This document shows positions 1-6,792 of a stretch of DNA of 8,469 nt, in pieces. This DNA is from Crocinitomicaceae bacterium. Lineage in GTDB: Bacteria > Bacteroidota > Bacteroidia > Flavobacteriales_D > Crocinitomicaceae. The notes beneath the pieces were generated by a model that saw only the letters and a list, made by a program, of their open reading frames with translations, did no database searches and was not told where the DNA came from. Within the stretch, counting starts at the first letter, position 1, and each line of letters opens with the position of its first letter. The position numbers and the translations under genes were made by a program. The stretch spans positions 1-8,469 of the forward strand of contig NZQU01000070.1 in assembly GCA_002696025.1 (NCBI GenBank), given 5' to 3'.

Positions 1-1245
1 CAAGCAAAAACCAGAATAGCTCGATCTTTGACCGATTTATTAGATGAGTACATTCCTATTGTAGAGGGCTCTGAAATTAATGACGACCCTTTGGATCCAA
101 TTTCTTTTTATGCCAAACAAATGCTTAAAGAAAACGGAGACAAAACAGCTATATCTTGGGTGCATAGATCTGAGCGTTTTTCTGAAAAATTAGCCACTCC
201 TGATGTCACGGTTGCAGATTTAATAGGCGATGTTGACCCCATTAAGGCGGCCAATTTAAAACTTTCTTATGCAGATGAAAGAGTGATACATTTTGGAATG
301 ATTCCAAGAGCCAACCGCTGTATTTTTGTAATCAACGAGCTTCCAGATTTACAAGCCAGAATTCAAGTTTCTTTGTTTAACATCCTTCAAGAGGGAGATG
401 TTCAAATAAGAGGTTTTAAAATTAGATTGCCTTTAGATGTCAATTTTGTTTTCACTGCAAACCCTGAGGATTATACCAATCGCGGAAGTATTGTAACACC
501 ATTAAAGGACCGAATAGGCTCACAAATAATCACGCATTATCCAAATTCTCTTGAACTCGCCAAAGAAATCACAAAACAAGAAGTTAAGCAGCACGCCAAG
601 TCTGAGGCTGTATATGTTCCTGAACTTGCCAAAACATTAATAGAGCAAATTGGTTTTGAGGCAAGAAACAATGAATTTGTTGATTCAAAAAGTGGTGTGT
701 CTGCTAGAATGAGCATCACCATGTATGAAAACTTAGTTAGCGGTGCATTGTATCGAATGCTACAGAGCAATCAAAAGCAAACAAGCATTAGAATGTCTGA
801 TTTTCTAGCAATTATCCCAGCCATTACAGGTAAGGTTGAATTGGTTTATGAGGGGGAGCAAGAGGGCTCCGAAAACGTAGCTCTTTTACTTTTAGGGAAT
901 GCAATTAAGACCTTGTTTAACCAAAGCTTTAGAGAAATAAAAAAGCTGAGCAAGCCTGGAACTTCTGATGAGTTTGATTCGGTTGTTTCTTGGTTCATGG
1001 ACAATAGTTCATTTTCACTTTCAGCTGATTTAACAGATGCAGAGTTTGCTCAAATACTTAATAATGTAGAGCCTTTGGAGGAAATTGTTGAGATGTATCA
1101 AGCAGATGCAAACCCTCAAGAAAAACTTTTTATTAAAGAATTCTTGTTGTGGGGTCTTGTGGAGTACAATAAATTAGACAAGAAAGAAGCAAAAGGTGGT
1201 TTTCATTTTGAAGACCGAGTATTGGGTTCTTTTTACAATAGCTAA
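1..1245 (+). CDS. AAA+ ATPase, Mg-chelatase subunit I / MoxR-like (5' end missing)
   Basis: The frame is open from base 1, so the gene begins upstream of the window; the TTG at 28 is an internal Leu codon, not the start. The first visible residues, QAKTR (bases 1-15), are the end of a Walker A loop, with Lys at 7-9 and Thr at 10-12. A Walker B-like strand CIFVINELPDL lies at 319-351, a sensor-1 strand FTANPEDYTNRG at 451-486 with Asn at 460-462, and a likely arginine finger DRIGSQ at 508-525. The order and spacing fit the ChlI/MoxR clade of AAA+ proteins. These act as hexameric cytosolic ATPases remodelling partner proteins, often with a von Willebrand A protein; no such partner is in the window. 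It is probably not a true magnesium chelatase, since nothing nearby concerns chlorophyll. The C-terminal half is helical and ends at a TAA 3 bp before the next gene, implying one operon. The Walker B acidic pair reads Asn-Glu rather than Asp-Glu. The family call is firm, the cellular role unknown. Confidence 0.9.
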   Translation, partial: QAKTRIARSLTDLLDEYIPIVEGSEINDDPLDPISFYAKQMLKENGDKTAISWVHRSERFSEKLATPDVTVADLIGDVDPIKAANLKLSYADERVIHFGMIPRANRCIFVINELPDLQARIQVSLFNILQEGDVQIRGFKIRLPLDVNFVFTANPEDYTNRGSIVTPLKDRIGSQIITHYPNSLELAKEITKQEVKQHAKSEAVYVPELAKTLIEQIGFEARNNEFVDSKSGVSARMSITMYENLVSGALYRMLQSNQKQTSIRMSDFLAIIPAITGKVELVYEGEQEGSENVALLLLGNAIKTLFNQSFREIKKLSKPGTSDEFDSVVSWFMDNSSFSLSADLTDAEFAQILNNVEPLEEIVEMYQADANPQEKLFIKEFLLWGLVEYNKLDKKEAKGGFHFEDRVLGSFYNS

Positions 1246-1248
1246 ATT

Positions 1249-1620
1249 ATGGAAAAGTGTAGGCCAAAATTACCACCTTCTATAAGTGAGGGAGAATTAA
1301 AAGAAGAAGAGCTTTTTCAAAATATGGTGCTGCGTCCTGTAATCAAAATGCAACATCAGATCTTAATTCTTAGGGTTAAAGATTATTTTTTATCTAAAAA
1401 AGTGCTTTTCAATTCATTGGATCAAATCAACAAAGAAAAGTGGATTAGAAATGCGTTTCAAAAAGACGCGATGTTAAAAAAAGAAATTCAAGGATTTATT
1501 TTGGGTCAACTAAATGTAAAAGAATTTAATGAGTATTTAAAAAATCAAAAGTCAATAAACAAAAGAATCGCTCAGATGGTTCAAAACAGAATGTTGGATA
1601 GCATCATTGAATTGACTTAA
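1249..1620 (+). CDS. small cytosolic protein downstream of the AAA+ ATPase gene
   Basis: This 123-residue protein has no signal peptide or membrane segment and is rich in Lys, Glu, Gln and Leu, so it is probably an all-helical cytosolic protein. It starts at ATG 1249, 3 bp after the ATPase stop, so translation is very likely coupled. The N-terminal stretch PKLPPSISEGELKEEELFQN followed by LRPVIKMQHQ resembles small Flavobacteriia proteins that databases often label 'glyoxalase'. That label is from memory and is not supported here: no vicinal-oxygen-chelate metal ligands are visible and the protein is too short. An accessory or substrate-adaptor role for the ATPase is inferred only from position. 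Its last 25 codons are duplicated as a start-less fragment at 2541-2621. It converges on the lipoprotein gene at 1631-2020, with 10 bp between the two stops. Confidence 0.8.
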   Translation: MEKCRPKLPPSISEGELKEEELFQNMVLRPVIKMQHQILILRVKDYFLSKKVLFNSLDQINKEKWIRNAFQKDAMLKKEIQGFILGQLNVKEFNEYLKNQKSINKRIAQMVQNRMLDSIIELT

Positions 1621-2020
1621 AGTTTTATGCTCACATTTTTTTTCCAACATAGTTAGAGCTCCAACTTCCTCCAAGACCACCACTATATATTCTATAATAA
1701 ATGCTGTCATTACTATAGAATCGAATTGTATAATCAGTACTTCCTTGATATTCTGTGTATGTGTTTTCATCTGCGACTGAATCACAATGAAAAGTAAAGT
1801 CATTATCGACTGTGATAAAAGATCCATTTTGCACAACGTCAAGTGTGGTTTGGGTAGGTGGGCCAGAAGCTCCCCAAGTTGTTGAGTCGAAGATGTTAAA
1901 TGAAGAGCCATATACCAAACAATCATATGTCCCAGAATAATCTTTCGGGGCATTTTGATTTTTTTCGCAAGAAAAAATCAGAAAACAAAGTATAAAAACC
2001 AGATGAAAAATACGTTTCAT
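1541..2020. repeat. duplicated block, copy 1 (small-gene tail plus lipoprotein gene)
   Basis: Copy 1 spans the last ~80 bp of the small-protein gene and the whole lipoprotein gene to its start codon. It aligns with 2542-3011 at an offset of about 1001 bp at the left end. The gene tail is about 92% identical (7 mismatches in 83 bp), while the lipoprotein genes are clearly homologous but much more diverged. Homology stops near the lipoprotein start codons. Confidence 0.85.
1631..2020 (-). CDS. small lipoprotein, paralogue 1 of a duplicated pair
   Basis: The 129-residue product starts at ATG 2020 with MKRIFHLVFILCFLIFSC, a short basic-hydrophobic signal ending in a lipobox with Cys18 as the lipidated residue, followed by EKNQ. 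The mature part is Gly/Ser/Thr/Tyr-rich and probably a small beta-barrel or sandwich, with a DYSGTYDC motif just after the linker and an aromatic C-terminal end containing IRFYSNDSIYYR. Both features recur in the protein encoded at 2634-3011, with about half of all residues identical. It is expected at the inner or outer membrane. I do not recognise a function. A weak Bacteroidota -7-like box on the minus strand (TATCTTTA, 2037-2044) lies just upstream. It stands alone, convergent with the small-protein gene to its left and divergent from the membrane-protein gene to its right. Confidence 0.8.
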   Translation of the reverse strand: MKRIFHLVFILCFLIFSCEKNQNAPKDYSGTYDCLVYGSSFNIFDSTTWGASGPPTQTTLDVVQNGSFITVDNDFTFHCDSVADENTYTEYQGSTDYTIRFYSNDSIYYRIYSGGLGGSWSSNYVGKKM

Positions 2021-2118
2021 TTTATGTTGTTTACATTAAAGATAACGATTGTTTCCATTATGCCATATAAAAAATAATTTAATGTTTTAGCCTTTAAATG
2101 TCATCAACTAAATAATTT

Positions 2119-2126
2119 TATTTTTG
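2119..2126 (+). promoter_or_regulatory. Bacteroidota -7 promoter box (TAnnTTTG)
   Basis: The sequence TATTTTTG matches TAnnTTTG exactly and ends 29 bp before the ATG at 2156, a suitable distance for a short leader. No convincing TTG or TTTG -33 element is visible at the usual 17-20 bp spacing, so the assignment rests on one box in AT-rich DNA. Confidence 0.45.
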
Positions 2127-2155
2127 TATCACGACCATACCAAATAAAATTAACC

Positions 2156-2542
2156 ATGACTCAAGTAAGTGGAGATTCGTTTAATGATGGGCCTTATTTT
2201 AAAGAAAATAAACAAAAAAATACGCGTCGCCCCATTTTAATAACGATGATATGTGTTTATTTAATTTTAAAATTTTTAGGTGGCATTCCTTTGCTTATCA
2301 AGTATGGTTTTATGATTATGTTTAGAGATGTTCAAATGCCTATTTTTTTAACAAGTTTTGCAGGTGTATTGTGTGTTTATGGCATTTGGCAAATGAAAAA
2401 GTGGGGCATACAGTTGTATGTAGTCTTAACAGCAGCAAATCAATTATTGCTATTTAATATAGGTGCATGGAGTTTAACGAGCTTAATTTTCCAGGCAATT
2501 TTAATTGGTGTTGTCTTTTCTCATTATAATAAGATGACTTAA
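2156..2542 (+). CDS. small four-helix inner-membrane protein
   Basis: The 128-residue protein has a polar N-terminus of about 24 residues ending in TRRP, then four predicted membrane segments at roughly 27-47, 61-80, 84-102 and 103-124. A GIWQMKKWGIQLY motif at about 76-88 forms the turn between helices 2 and 3; similar M-[KR]-[KR]-W-G turns occur in small uncharacterised bacterial membrane proteins. No catalytic residues are recognisable. The gene sits alone between the two copies of the duplicated block, and its TAA stop (2540-2542) coincides with the edge of the second copy, so the stop codon may have been supplied by the rearrangement. The start is the ATG following a TAnnTTTG box; no good Shine-Dalgarno is seen, which is normal in this phylum. 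Function unknown. Confidence 0.75.
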   Translation: MTQVSGDSFNDGPYFKENKQKNTRRPILITMICVYLILKFLGGIPLLIKYGFMIMFRDVQMPIFLTSFAGVLCVYGIWQMKKWGIQLYVVLTAANQLLLFNIGAWSLTSLIFQAILIGVVFSHYNKMT

Positions 2543-2621
2543 AAATCAAAAGTCAATCAATAAAAGCATTGTTCAGATGGTTCAAAACAGAATGTTGGAT
2601 AGCATCATTGAATTGAGCTAA
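2541..2621 (+). pseudogene. duplicated 3' fragment of the small-protein gene (1249-1620)
   Basis: Read from 2541, the sequence encodes 26 codons and a TAA matching the C-terminus of the 1249-1620 protein, with three residue changes (Arg to Ser, Ala to Val, Thr to Ser) and several synonymous ones. An in-frame TGA at 2535-2537 lies immediately upstream and there is no start codon, so it cannot be expressed as that protein. It is the gene tail that was copied along with the adjacent lipoprotein gene. Bases 2573-2616 are identical to 1572-1615 over 44 bp. Confidence 0.85.
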
Positions 2622-3011
2622 AGTGTCAAGTTCTTACATTTTTCTCCCAATATAAGTAGAGCTATAGTACCCTCCATTACCTCCACTCCAATATTTATAG
2701 TAAATGCTATCTTCACTATAGAACCGAATTCTCCTGTAAGAACCGGTTCCATATTCTGTATATGTGTTTTCATTGGCAATCGAATCAACATGAAACGCAA
2801 ACCCATGTATTGTTATCATGTCTCCATTTTGAAAAACATCAAGTGTTAACTGACTGATGCTGTCTCCATTTTCGCTGGGGTCATTAACAACACTAAACCA
2901 AGAAGATGTGTTCTCACAATCATACGTTCCGGAATAGTCTTTTGGACTGTCTTGGGTTTTATCGCAAGAAAAAATAACAATTAAAAGAAAAGGAAGTAAG
3001 ATTTTATTCAT
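2542..3011. repeat. duplicated block, copy 2
   Basis: Copy 2 holds the start-less gene tail and the second lipoprotein gene in the same relative orientation as copy 1, making this a direct repeat. Its left edge falls on the stop codon of the membrane-protein gene; its right edge is the start codon that overlaps the third lipoprotein gene. No transposase or terminal inverted repeat accompanies it. Confidence 0.85.
2634..3011 (-). CDS. small lipoprotein, paralogue 2 of the duplicated pair
   Basis: The 125-residue product begins MNKILLPFLLIVIFSC, a clean lipoprotein signal with Cys16 lipidated, followed by DKTQDSPKDYSGTYDC. The core shares LTLDVFQNG, ENTYTEY and IRFYSEDSIYYK with its paralogue at 1631-2020, and both end in a YxGxKM/YxGxxM type tail. 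The region after the DYSGTYDC motif and before LTLDV differs in sequence between the two. It is the second cistron of a minus-strand operon: its ATG (3011-3009) overlaps the TGA of the upstream lipoprotein gene (3010-3008), so translation is probably coupled. It is expected to be membrane-anchored and periplasmic or surface-exposed. Function not recognised. Confidence 0.82.
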   Translation of the reverse strand: MNKILLPFLLIVIFSCDKTQDSPKDYSGTYDCENTSSWFSVVNDPSENGDSISQLTLDVFQNGDMITIHGFAFHVDSIANENTYTEYGTGSYRRIRFYSEDSIYYKYWSGGNGGYYSSTYIGRKM

Positions 3012-3361
3012 TTTTCACAGTAGTCATTTAATATCATTTTAAATTCTGAGGCAGTAATCAAAGAGTACTTTGAGGCTCCTGTTTTGCTAATTAAACTGTT
3101 GTTTTTTGTTTTGTTTTCTAAAATGTATTTTTTCCAACATTTATTATAATATGAAGTGTCTTTATTTAAAGGTATTTTTGTTTTATAATAGACTGCGGTT
3201 GCCGTTGAGTTGTCTTTTTCGATTTCAGCAGCAACTTCTATACAATCACAAGGGTTTGTTCCTTTTTCTCCGCATGAAGAGCATAAAAGCAAAATAATTA
3301 TCAATAAATAAATGTTATTCAAATCAAGATTGTTTACATAAAAATAAAGAATAAATAACAT
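3008..3361 (-). CDS. cysteine-rich small lipoprotein
   Basis: The reading frame holds a lipoprotein signal, IIILLLCSSCGEK, with the lipidated Cys expected just before GEK. The mature part has further cysteines (a CDC cluster soon after the anchor, CW in the middle, one near the C-terminus), suggesting disulfides or metal binding. I chose ATG 3361, giving 117 residues with an unusually long, uncharged N-region. An in-frame TTG at 3322 would give MNNIYLLIIILLLCSSC, a more typical signal length, and may be the real start. The stop overlaps the start of the next lipoprotein gene as ATGA, so the two form an operon. The gene is divergent from the CotH-fusion gene, with about 100 bp of shared upstream region. 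The family is not recognised. Confidence 0.7.
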   Translation of the reverse strand: MLFILYFYVNNLDLNNIYLLIIILLLCSSCGEKGTNPCDCIEVAAEIEKDNSTATAVYYKTKIPLNKDTSYYNKCWKKYILENKTKNNSLISKTGASKYSLITASEFKMILNDYCEK

Positions 3362-3465
3362 TAACAAGCTTTTATTAAAAATACTGGGTTAACAACATCT
3401 TAGATATTTGTTACTAAAGAAGTGTTATTTGTTTTATTATTGTTAATAATGATTGAAATCAAGCA

Positions 3466-6400
3466 ATGAGTCGAACAAGTTTTTATGCTGTTTTATTTTT
3501 TATTTTGGGTTTTTCTACCTATTTGAGTTCTCAAAACAACAACTTTTATAAGAGTCTAAAAAATGCAAAAGATATTGAGCTCTCTCATGCTCCTGGGATT
3601 TATGGTCAAAGTAAATTAATTGATTTTAAAATTAAAAACACAAGTGGTCAAGAGCTTACTTACCATACAATTGATGCTTCAGGAACGAAAATACAAGAAA
3701 GTGCATTTACAATCTCACAGCCCACCATTGTTAAGGTTGACTACAAAGATTCTTTGGGAAACAAAAAGTGCTATGTAGGATCCTATATTGTTAATGTCAA
3801 ACACCACCTGCCCATTGTTTCTTTGTGTGTAGATCATGATAATTTTTTCCCTCCCAATGGCGTTTATTACGGATACCATACTACAGATTCAATACCAGGA
3901 AAATTAGTAACCGTGGGACGAGCTTGGCAAAAAGAACCCATTAGGGCTTTTGCACAGTTTTTTATTGGAAATAAAATGCGTGATGAATTGGCTTTGGATG
4001 TGAAAACCTATGGGGGAATGACCTTGGGTTGGAAGGAAAAGTCTTTGCAGCTTTCTGCTCGAAAAGAAAAGTATGGACGCTCAAAAATCAAAGTAAAACT
4101 TTTTGAAAACCTTCCCATGGATGCGTTTCAACATGTGGTATTGAGAACTTCCGGAAACGATCAAAACAAGTCTAGACTTCAGGACCGTTCAATCAGTCAT
4201 GTGGCAGATGACTTGGGTATAAATACAAAAGCATCGAGAGCAGTTGTCTTATACATCAATGGTCAATATTGGGGAATTCATAACTTAAGAGAAAAGGTAA
4301 ACGGCGATTATTTTAAATACAGGTACAATTGGAAAAAAGAAAACTTTACTGAGCTACAGGGATCTGGATTTAGAAATGCATCATTTAAATCAATGATTGA
4401 CTATGCTAAGGCACATTTTAATGATTCTGATTATGTTGAACAAATGAATGAAAGAATTGATGTGGAAAGCCTCTTCAACTTTAACATCATCCAAACTTAC
4501 ATTAGCAATCCGGATTATAGAGGCAACATTCGTTTTTACAAGCATAAAGATGGCAAGTGGAAGTGGGTTTTGTATGATACAGATCTTGCCTGCCGACATG
4601 ATTTTGTCAATCGAAATTTTATAAGAGACAGGACTTTTCCTTCTTCAAGATATTGGTACAATCCAAATTACGCAACGGTTCTTCTTAATTCTATGTTGAA
4701 AAATGAGACCTTTAAAAAGCAATTTGCCAATCAATATTGTTACCTCCTTTCAACTTACTTATCTACAAAGAACTTTCATGATAAATTTGATTTGAATAAG
4801 GCTATTATTGAAAAAGAATTCCCAATTCATGCTCAAAGAAGAAGTAATTTATACAGAGAATCTGTTAAAAATTGGAACAGTAAATACAAAAGAATTCTTC
4901 AGTATTTTTCTAAAAGAGAAAAAACAGCGCATTCTCACCTACAAAAAGCACTGAATCTTGATAGCTTAAAGAATATTTCTGTTGAGCAAAACATGTTAGG
5001 CACATTTAAGGGAATAAAAGTAAATGGTTCCGAAGTTTTATGTGATCGCTTTTCAGGTCAGTTTTTCACAAATTATACGCTAGATGTGGAGGCGCAAAAT
5101 AAAAACCATCAATATGTTTTTGTGAAGTGGAGTGATGGCAAAAAACAAAGAAAAAGAGTGATGGTTCCCGGAGATAAAAAGCTAAAAGCGATTTATAAAA
5201 AAAGAAAAGAATCAAGCTTAAAAGACAAGCTGAAGGTTAAATACTTTTATGTAAAAGGAAGCAATAAAAACCCGGTTTATTTTGTTTCTCTTTTAAATGA
5301 ATCTTTTCAAGACATGAATCTCGACGGATTCAAACTTTATGAAGATGTATCTGGAGTCAAAATAAAGCTGAAGGATGTAGTTTTAAAAAGTGGAAAGACT
5401 ATGGTCTTTTGTAACAATGATTCGTTAATTAAAAAACAGATCAAAAAGAAATCTATTCTTTACAAATCTTTAGATTTAGGCACCAATTTTGCCTATCAAG
5501 TATCATTCGTGTTATTGGATAAAAAGAATGGTGTGGTTGACGTGCTAGATGCAAATGCAACAGACTCAATGCTGATCAATGCATCAAATTATTTATTTAC
5601 AAACAATAAGAATCAAATTAAAAGCAAAAAAATGAGCTTAAAAAAACTTAAAAAAATCGATTTTGCATCGCCACTTAAAAGAACCATTGCTGTCAACGCC
5701 CAATCTTTTTTCTGGTTGATTTTATCTTCATCAATTGGTCTTTTGGTCTTTATTACATTCTTGCTATTTCGTTTTGGAATTATAAATATCAACCGAAACA
5801 ACACAAGCATATTTCTCATTTTGTTTTCTTGTTCTTTAGCTTTTGCTCAGCCTGTAGATTCTATAAAGCCATTGGCAGAAGATGGAGAGAAAGTTATTGC
5901 AGACAGTTTAATTGTTACAAATGAAGAAGCCGAAGAATATGTTCCAATTGACAAATTTGGCAACACCTCTATTCAAGAAAGGCTAATTGACAATAAAGGC
6001 CGTGGTGATGAAAGATTTGATGGCACTCGAAACTTTAGAGTGCTTTTATTTGATTTGATATACAGAGGAGGAGGAAACAATCTTCATTTAAAGGATACCA
6101 TTCCAAAATACTATTTGTGGAATCCAATGCCATTATATGGTTTAAGACAATTACAAAAAGTTGGTTTTGATGAGGCGGTATATTTGTATTCTTATAATTT
6201 CGAGTATTGGTATCCACAGTGGCGTCTTGATTCTCTAAAAAAAGAGGGCTTTACTTATCGATGTGAGCCCAAAGCAGAAAGATATTTGCCTACTTATTTT
6301 CAAGAGGTGGTTGATCATGCAAACGACAGTACCGCAGGCTATATTTATATTCATTGTTGGAACGGTTGGCATCAATCCGGATTGCTTTCAGCCTATACCC

Positions 6401-6792
6401 TTATGCAGTTTTGTGATTACAGCAATCAAAGAGCTGTTAAGTATTGGGAAAGTTGTACCGATGGCCATTACAAGGGCTACCGAAAGGTAAAAGATAAAAT
6501 AAGGGCATTTAGACCGATGAAAGGCTTTTCTTTTACTGAGGAGCAAAAGAAAAAACACTGCCCTTGTAATAAAGAGTTTGCAATTAAAGAAACCACAAGT
6601 AAAGACGATCAGGTAAATCTTTCTCGGGAAGACATGATGCAAAAAAATTATTCCAAAAAACATGTGGTAAAGGCTGGTGACAACCTTTATAAGATTTCTA
6701 AAAAATACAGAACCAGTATTTCTAATATCAAGAGAATCAATGGTTTAAAGTCTGATTTGATTAAGGTTGGTCAGGCGCTAAAGGTTCCGTAG
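3466..6792 (+). CDS. secreted CotH-type kinase fused to PTP-like (pseudo)phosphatase and LysM domain
   Basis: This 1108-residue protein starts at ATG 3466, behind an in-frame TGA at 3454. Visible in order: signal peptide (1-22); a beta domain of the chitobiase C-terminal-like type common before CotH (about 36-109, ELSHAPGIYG); a CotH kinase domain (about 115-480) with LPIVSL at 115, LRTSGND at 226-232, YINGQYWGIHNLRE at 263-276 and WVLYDTD at 367-373, whose Asp371/Asp373 are the likely metal ligands; an InlB-like repeat (about 505-580, KWSDGK); a degenerate lamin-tail-like domain (about 590-710); a membrane helix (748-768); a signal-peptide-like segment (773-795, ending LAFAQ); a PTP/dual-specificity-phosphatase-like domain (about 830-1025) with HCWNGWHQSG at 963-972; and a LysM domain (1066-1108). 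CotH proteins phosphorylate extracytoplasmic proteins. Gln970 stands where the P-loop Arg is expected, so the phosphatase part may be inactive. LysM suggests peptidoglycan attachment. The gene appears monocistronic. The domain calls are firm; the joint function is inference. Confidence 0.85.
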   Translation: MSRTSFYAVLFFILGFSTYLSSQNNNFYKSLKNAKDIELSHAPGIYGQSKLIDFKIKNTSGQELTYHTIDASGTKIQESAFTISQPTIVKVDYKDSLGNKKCYVGSYIVNVKHHLPIVSLCVDHDNFFPPNGVYYGYHTTDSIPGKLVTVGRAWQKEPIRAFAQFFIGNKMRDELALDVKTYGGMTLGWKEKSLQLSARKEKYGRSKIKVKLFENLPMDAFQHVVLRTSGNDQNKSRLQDRSISHVADDLGINTKASRAVVLYINGQYWGIHNLREKVNGDYFKYRYNWKKENFTELQGSGFRNASFKSMIDYAKAHFNDSDYVEQMNERIDVESLFNFNIIQTYISNPDYRGNIRFYKHKDGKWKWVLYDTDLACRHDFVNRNFIRDRTFPSSRYWYNPNYATVLLNSMLKNETFKKQFANQYCYLLSTYLSTKNFHDKFDLNKAIIEKEFPIHAQRRSNLYRESVKNWNSKYKRILQYFSKREKTAHSHLQKALNLDSLKNISVEQNMLGTFKGIKVNGSEVLCDRFSGQFFTNYTLDVEAQNKNHQYVFVKWSDGKKQRKRVMVPGDKKLKAIYKKRKESSLKDKLKVKYFYVKGSNKNPVYFVSLLNESFQDMNLDGFKLYEDVSGVKIKLKDVVLKSGKTMVFCNNDSLIKKQIKKKSILYKSLDLGTNFAYQVSFVLLDKKNGVVDVLDANATDSMLINASNYLFTNNKNQIKSKKMSLKKLKKIDFASPLKRTIAVNAQSFFWLILSSSIGLLVFITFLLFRFGIININRNNTSIFLILFSCSLAFAQPVDSIKPLAEDGEKVIADSLIVTNEEAEEYVPIDKFGNTSIQERLIDNKGRGDERFDGTRNFRVLLFDLIYRGGGNNLHLKDTIPKYYLWNPMPLYGLRQLQKVGFDEAVYLYSYNFEYWYPQWRLDSLKKEGFTYRCEPKAERYLPTYFQEVVDHANDSTAGYIYIHCWNGWHQSGLLSAYTLMQFCDYSNQRAVKYWESCTDGHYKGYRKVKDKIRAFRPMKGFSFTEEQKKKHCPCNKEFAIKETTSKDDQVNLSREDMMQKNYSKKHVVKAGDNLYKISKKYRTSISNIKRINGLKSDLIKVGQALKVP
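5782..5850 (+). other. internal signal-peptide-like segment at the fusion joint
   Basis: Residues 773-795 read as a short polar N-region with one Arg, a hydrophobic core IFLILFSCSLAFA, and a signal peptidase I-like A-F-A/Q site followed by a polar mature start PVDS. It follows directly on a separate membrane helix (748-768), so the pair would form a hairpin returning the chain to the periplasm. The position expected for a start codon is ATA (5782-5784), with ATT just before it. No ATG, GTG or TTG is suitably placed. Confidence 0.6.

Noticed and set aside
28..30. TTG at 28 as the start of the AAA+ gene
   Set aside because: The frame is open back to base 1 and the upstream codons encode the conserved end of the Walker A loop, so the gene starts outside the window.
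1552..1953. Minus-strand open frame overlapping the first lipoprotein gene in another frame
   Set aside because: It lies over the lipoprotein frame and the tail of the small-protein gene and has no coherent domain or signal. A shorter similar frame at 2618-2806 exists only because the DNA is duplicated.
1541..3011. The duplicated block as an insertion sequence or other mobile element
   Set aside because: There is no transposase, no terminal inverted repeats and no target-site duplication; the repeats are ordinary gene sequence in direct orientation.
3106..3297. Plus-strand frame of 63 codons opposite the cysteine-rich lipoprotein gene
   Set aside because: It has low-complexity Phe/Leu/Lys composition and is explained by the AT-rich antisense strand of a gene with a clear lipobox.
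6388..6663. Minus-strand frame of 91 codons inside the CotH-fusion gene
   Set aside because: It is antisense to the phosphatase-like region, whose plus-strand translation carries recognisable motifs; nothing recognisable is on the minus strand.
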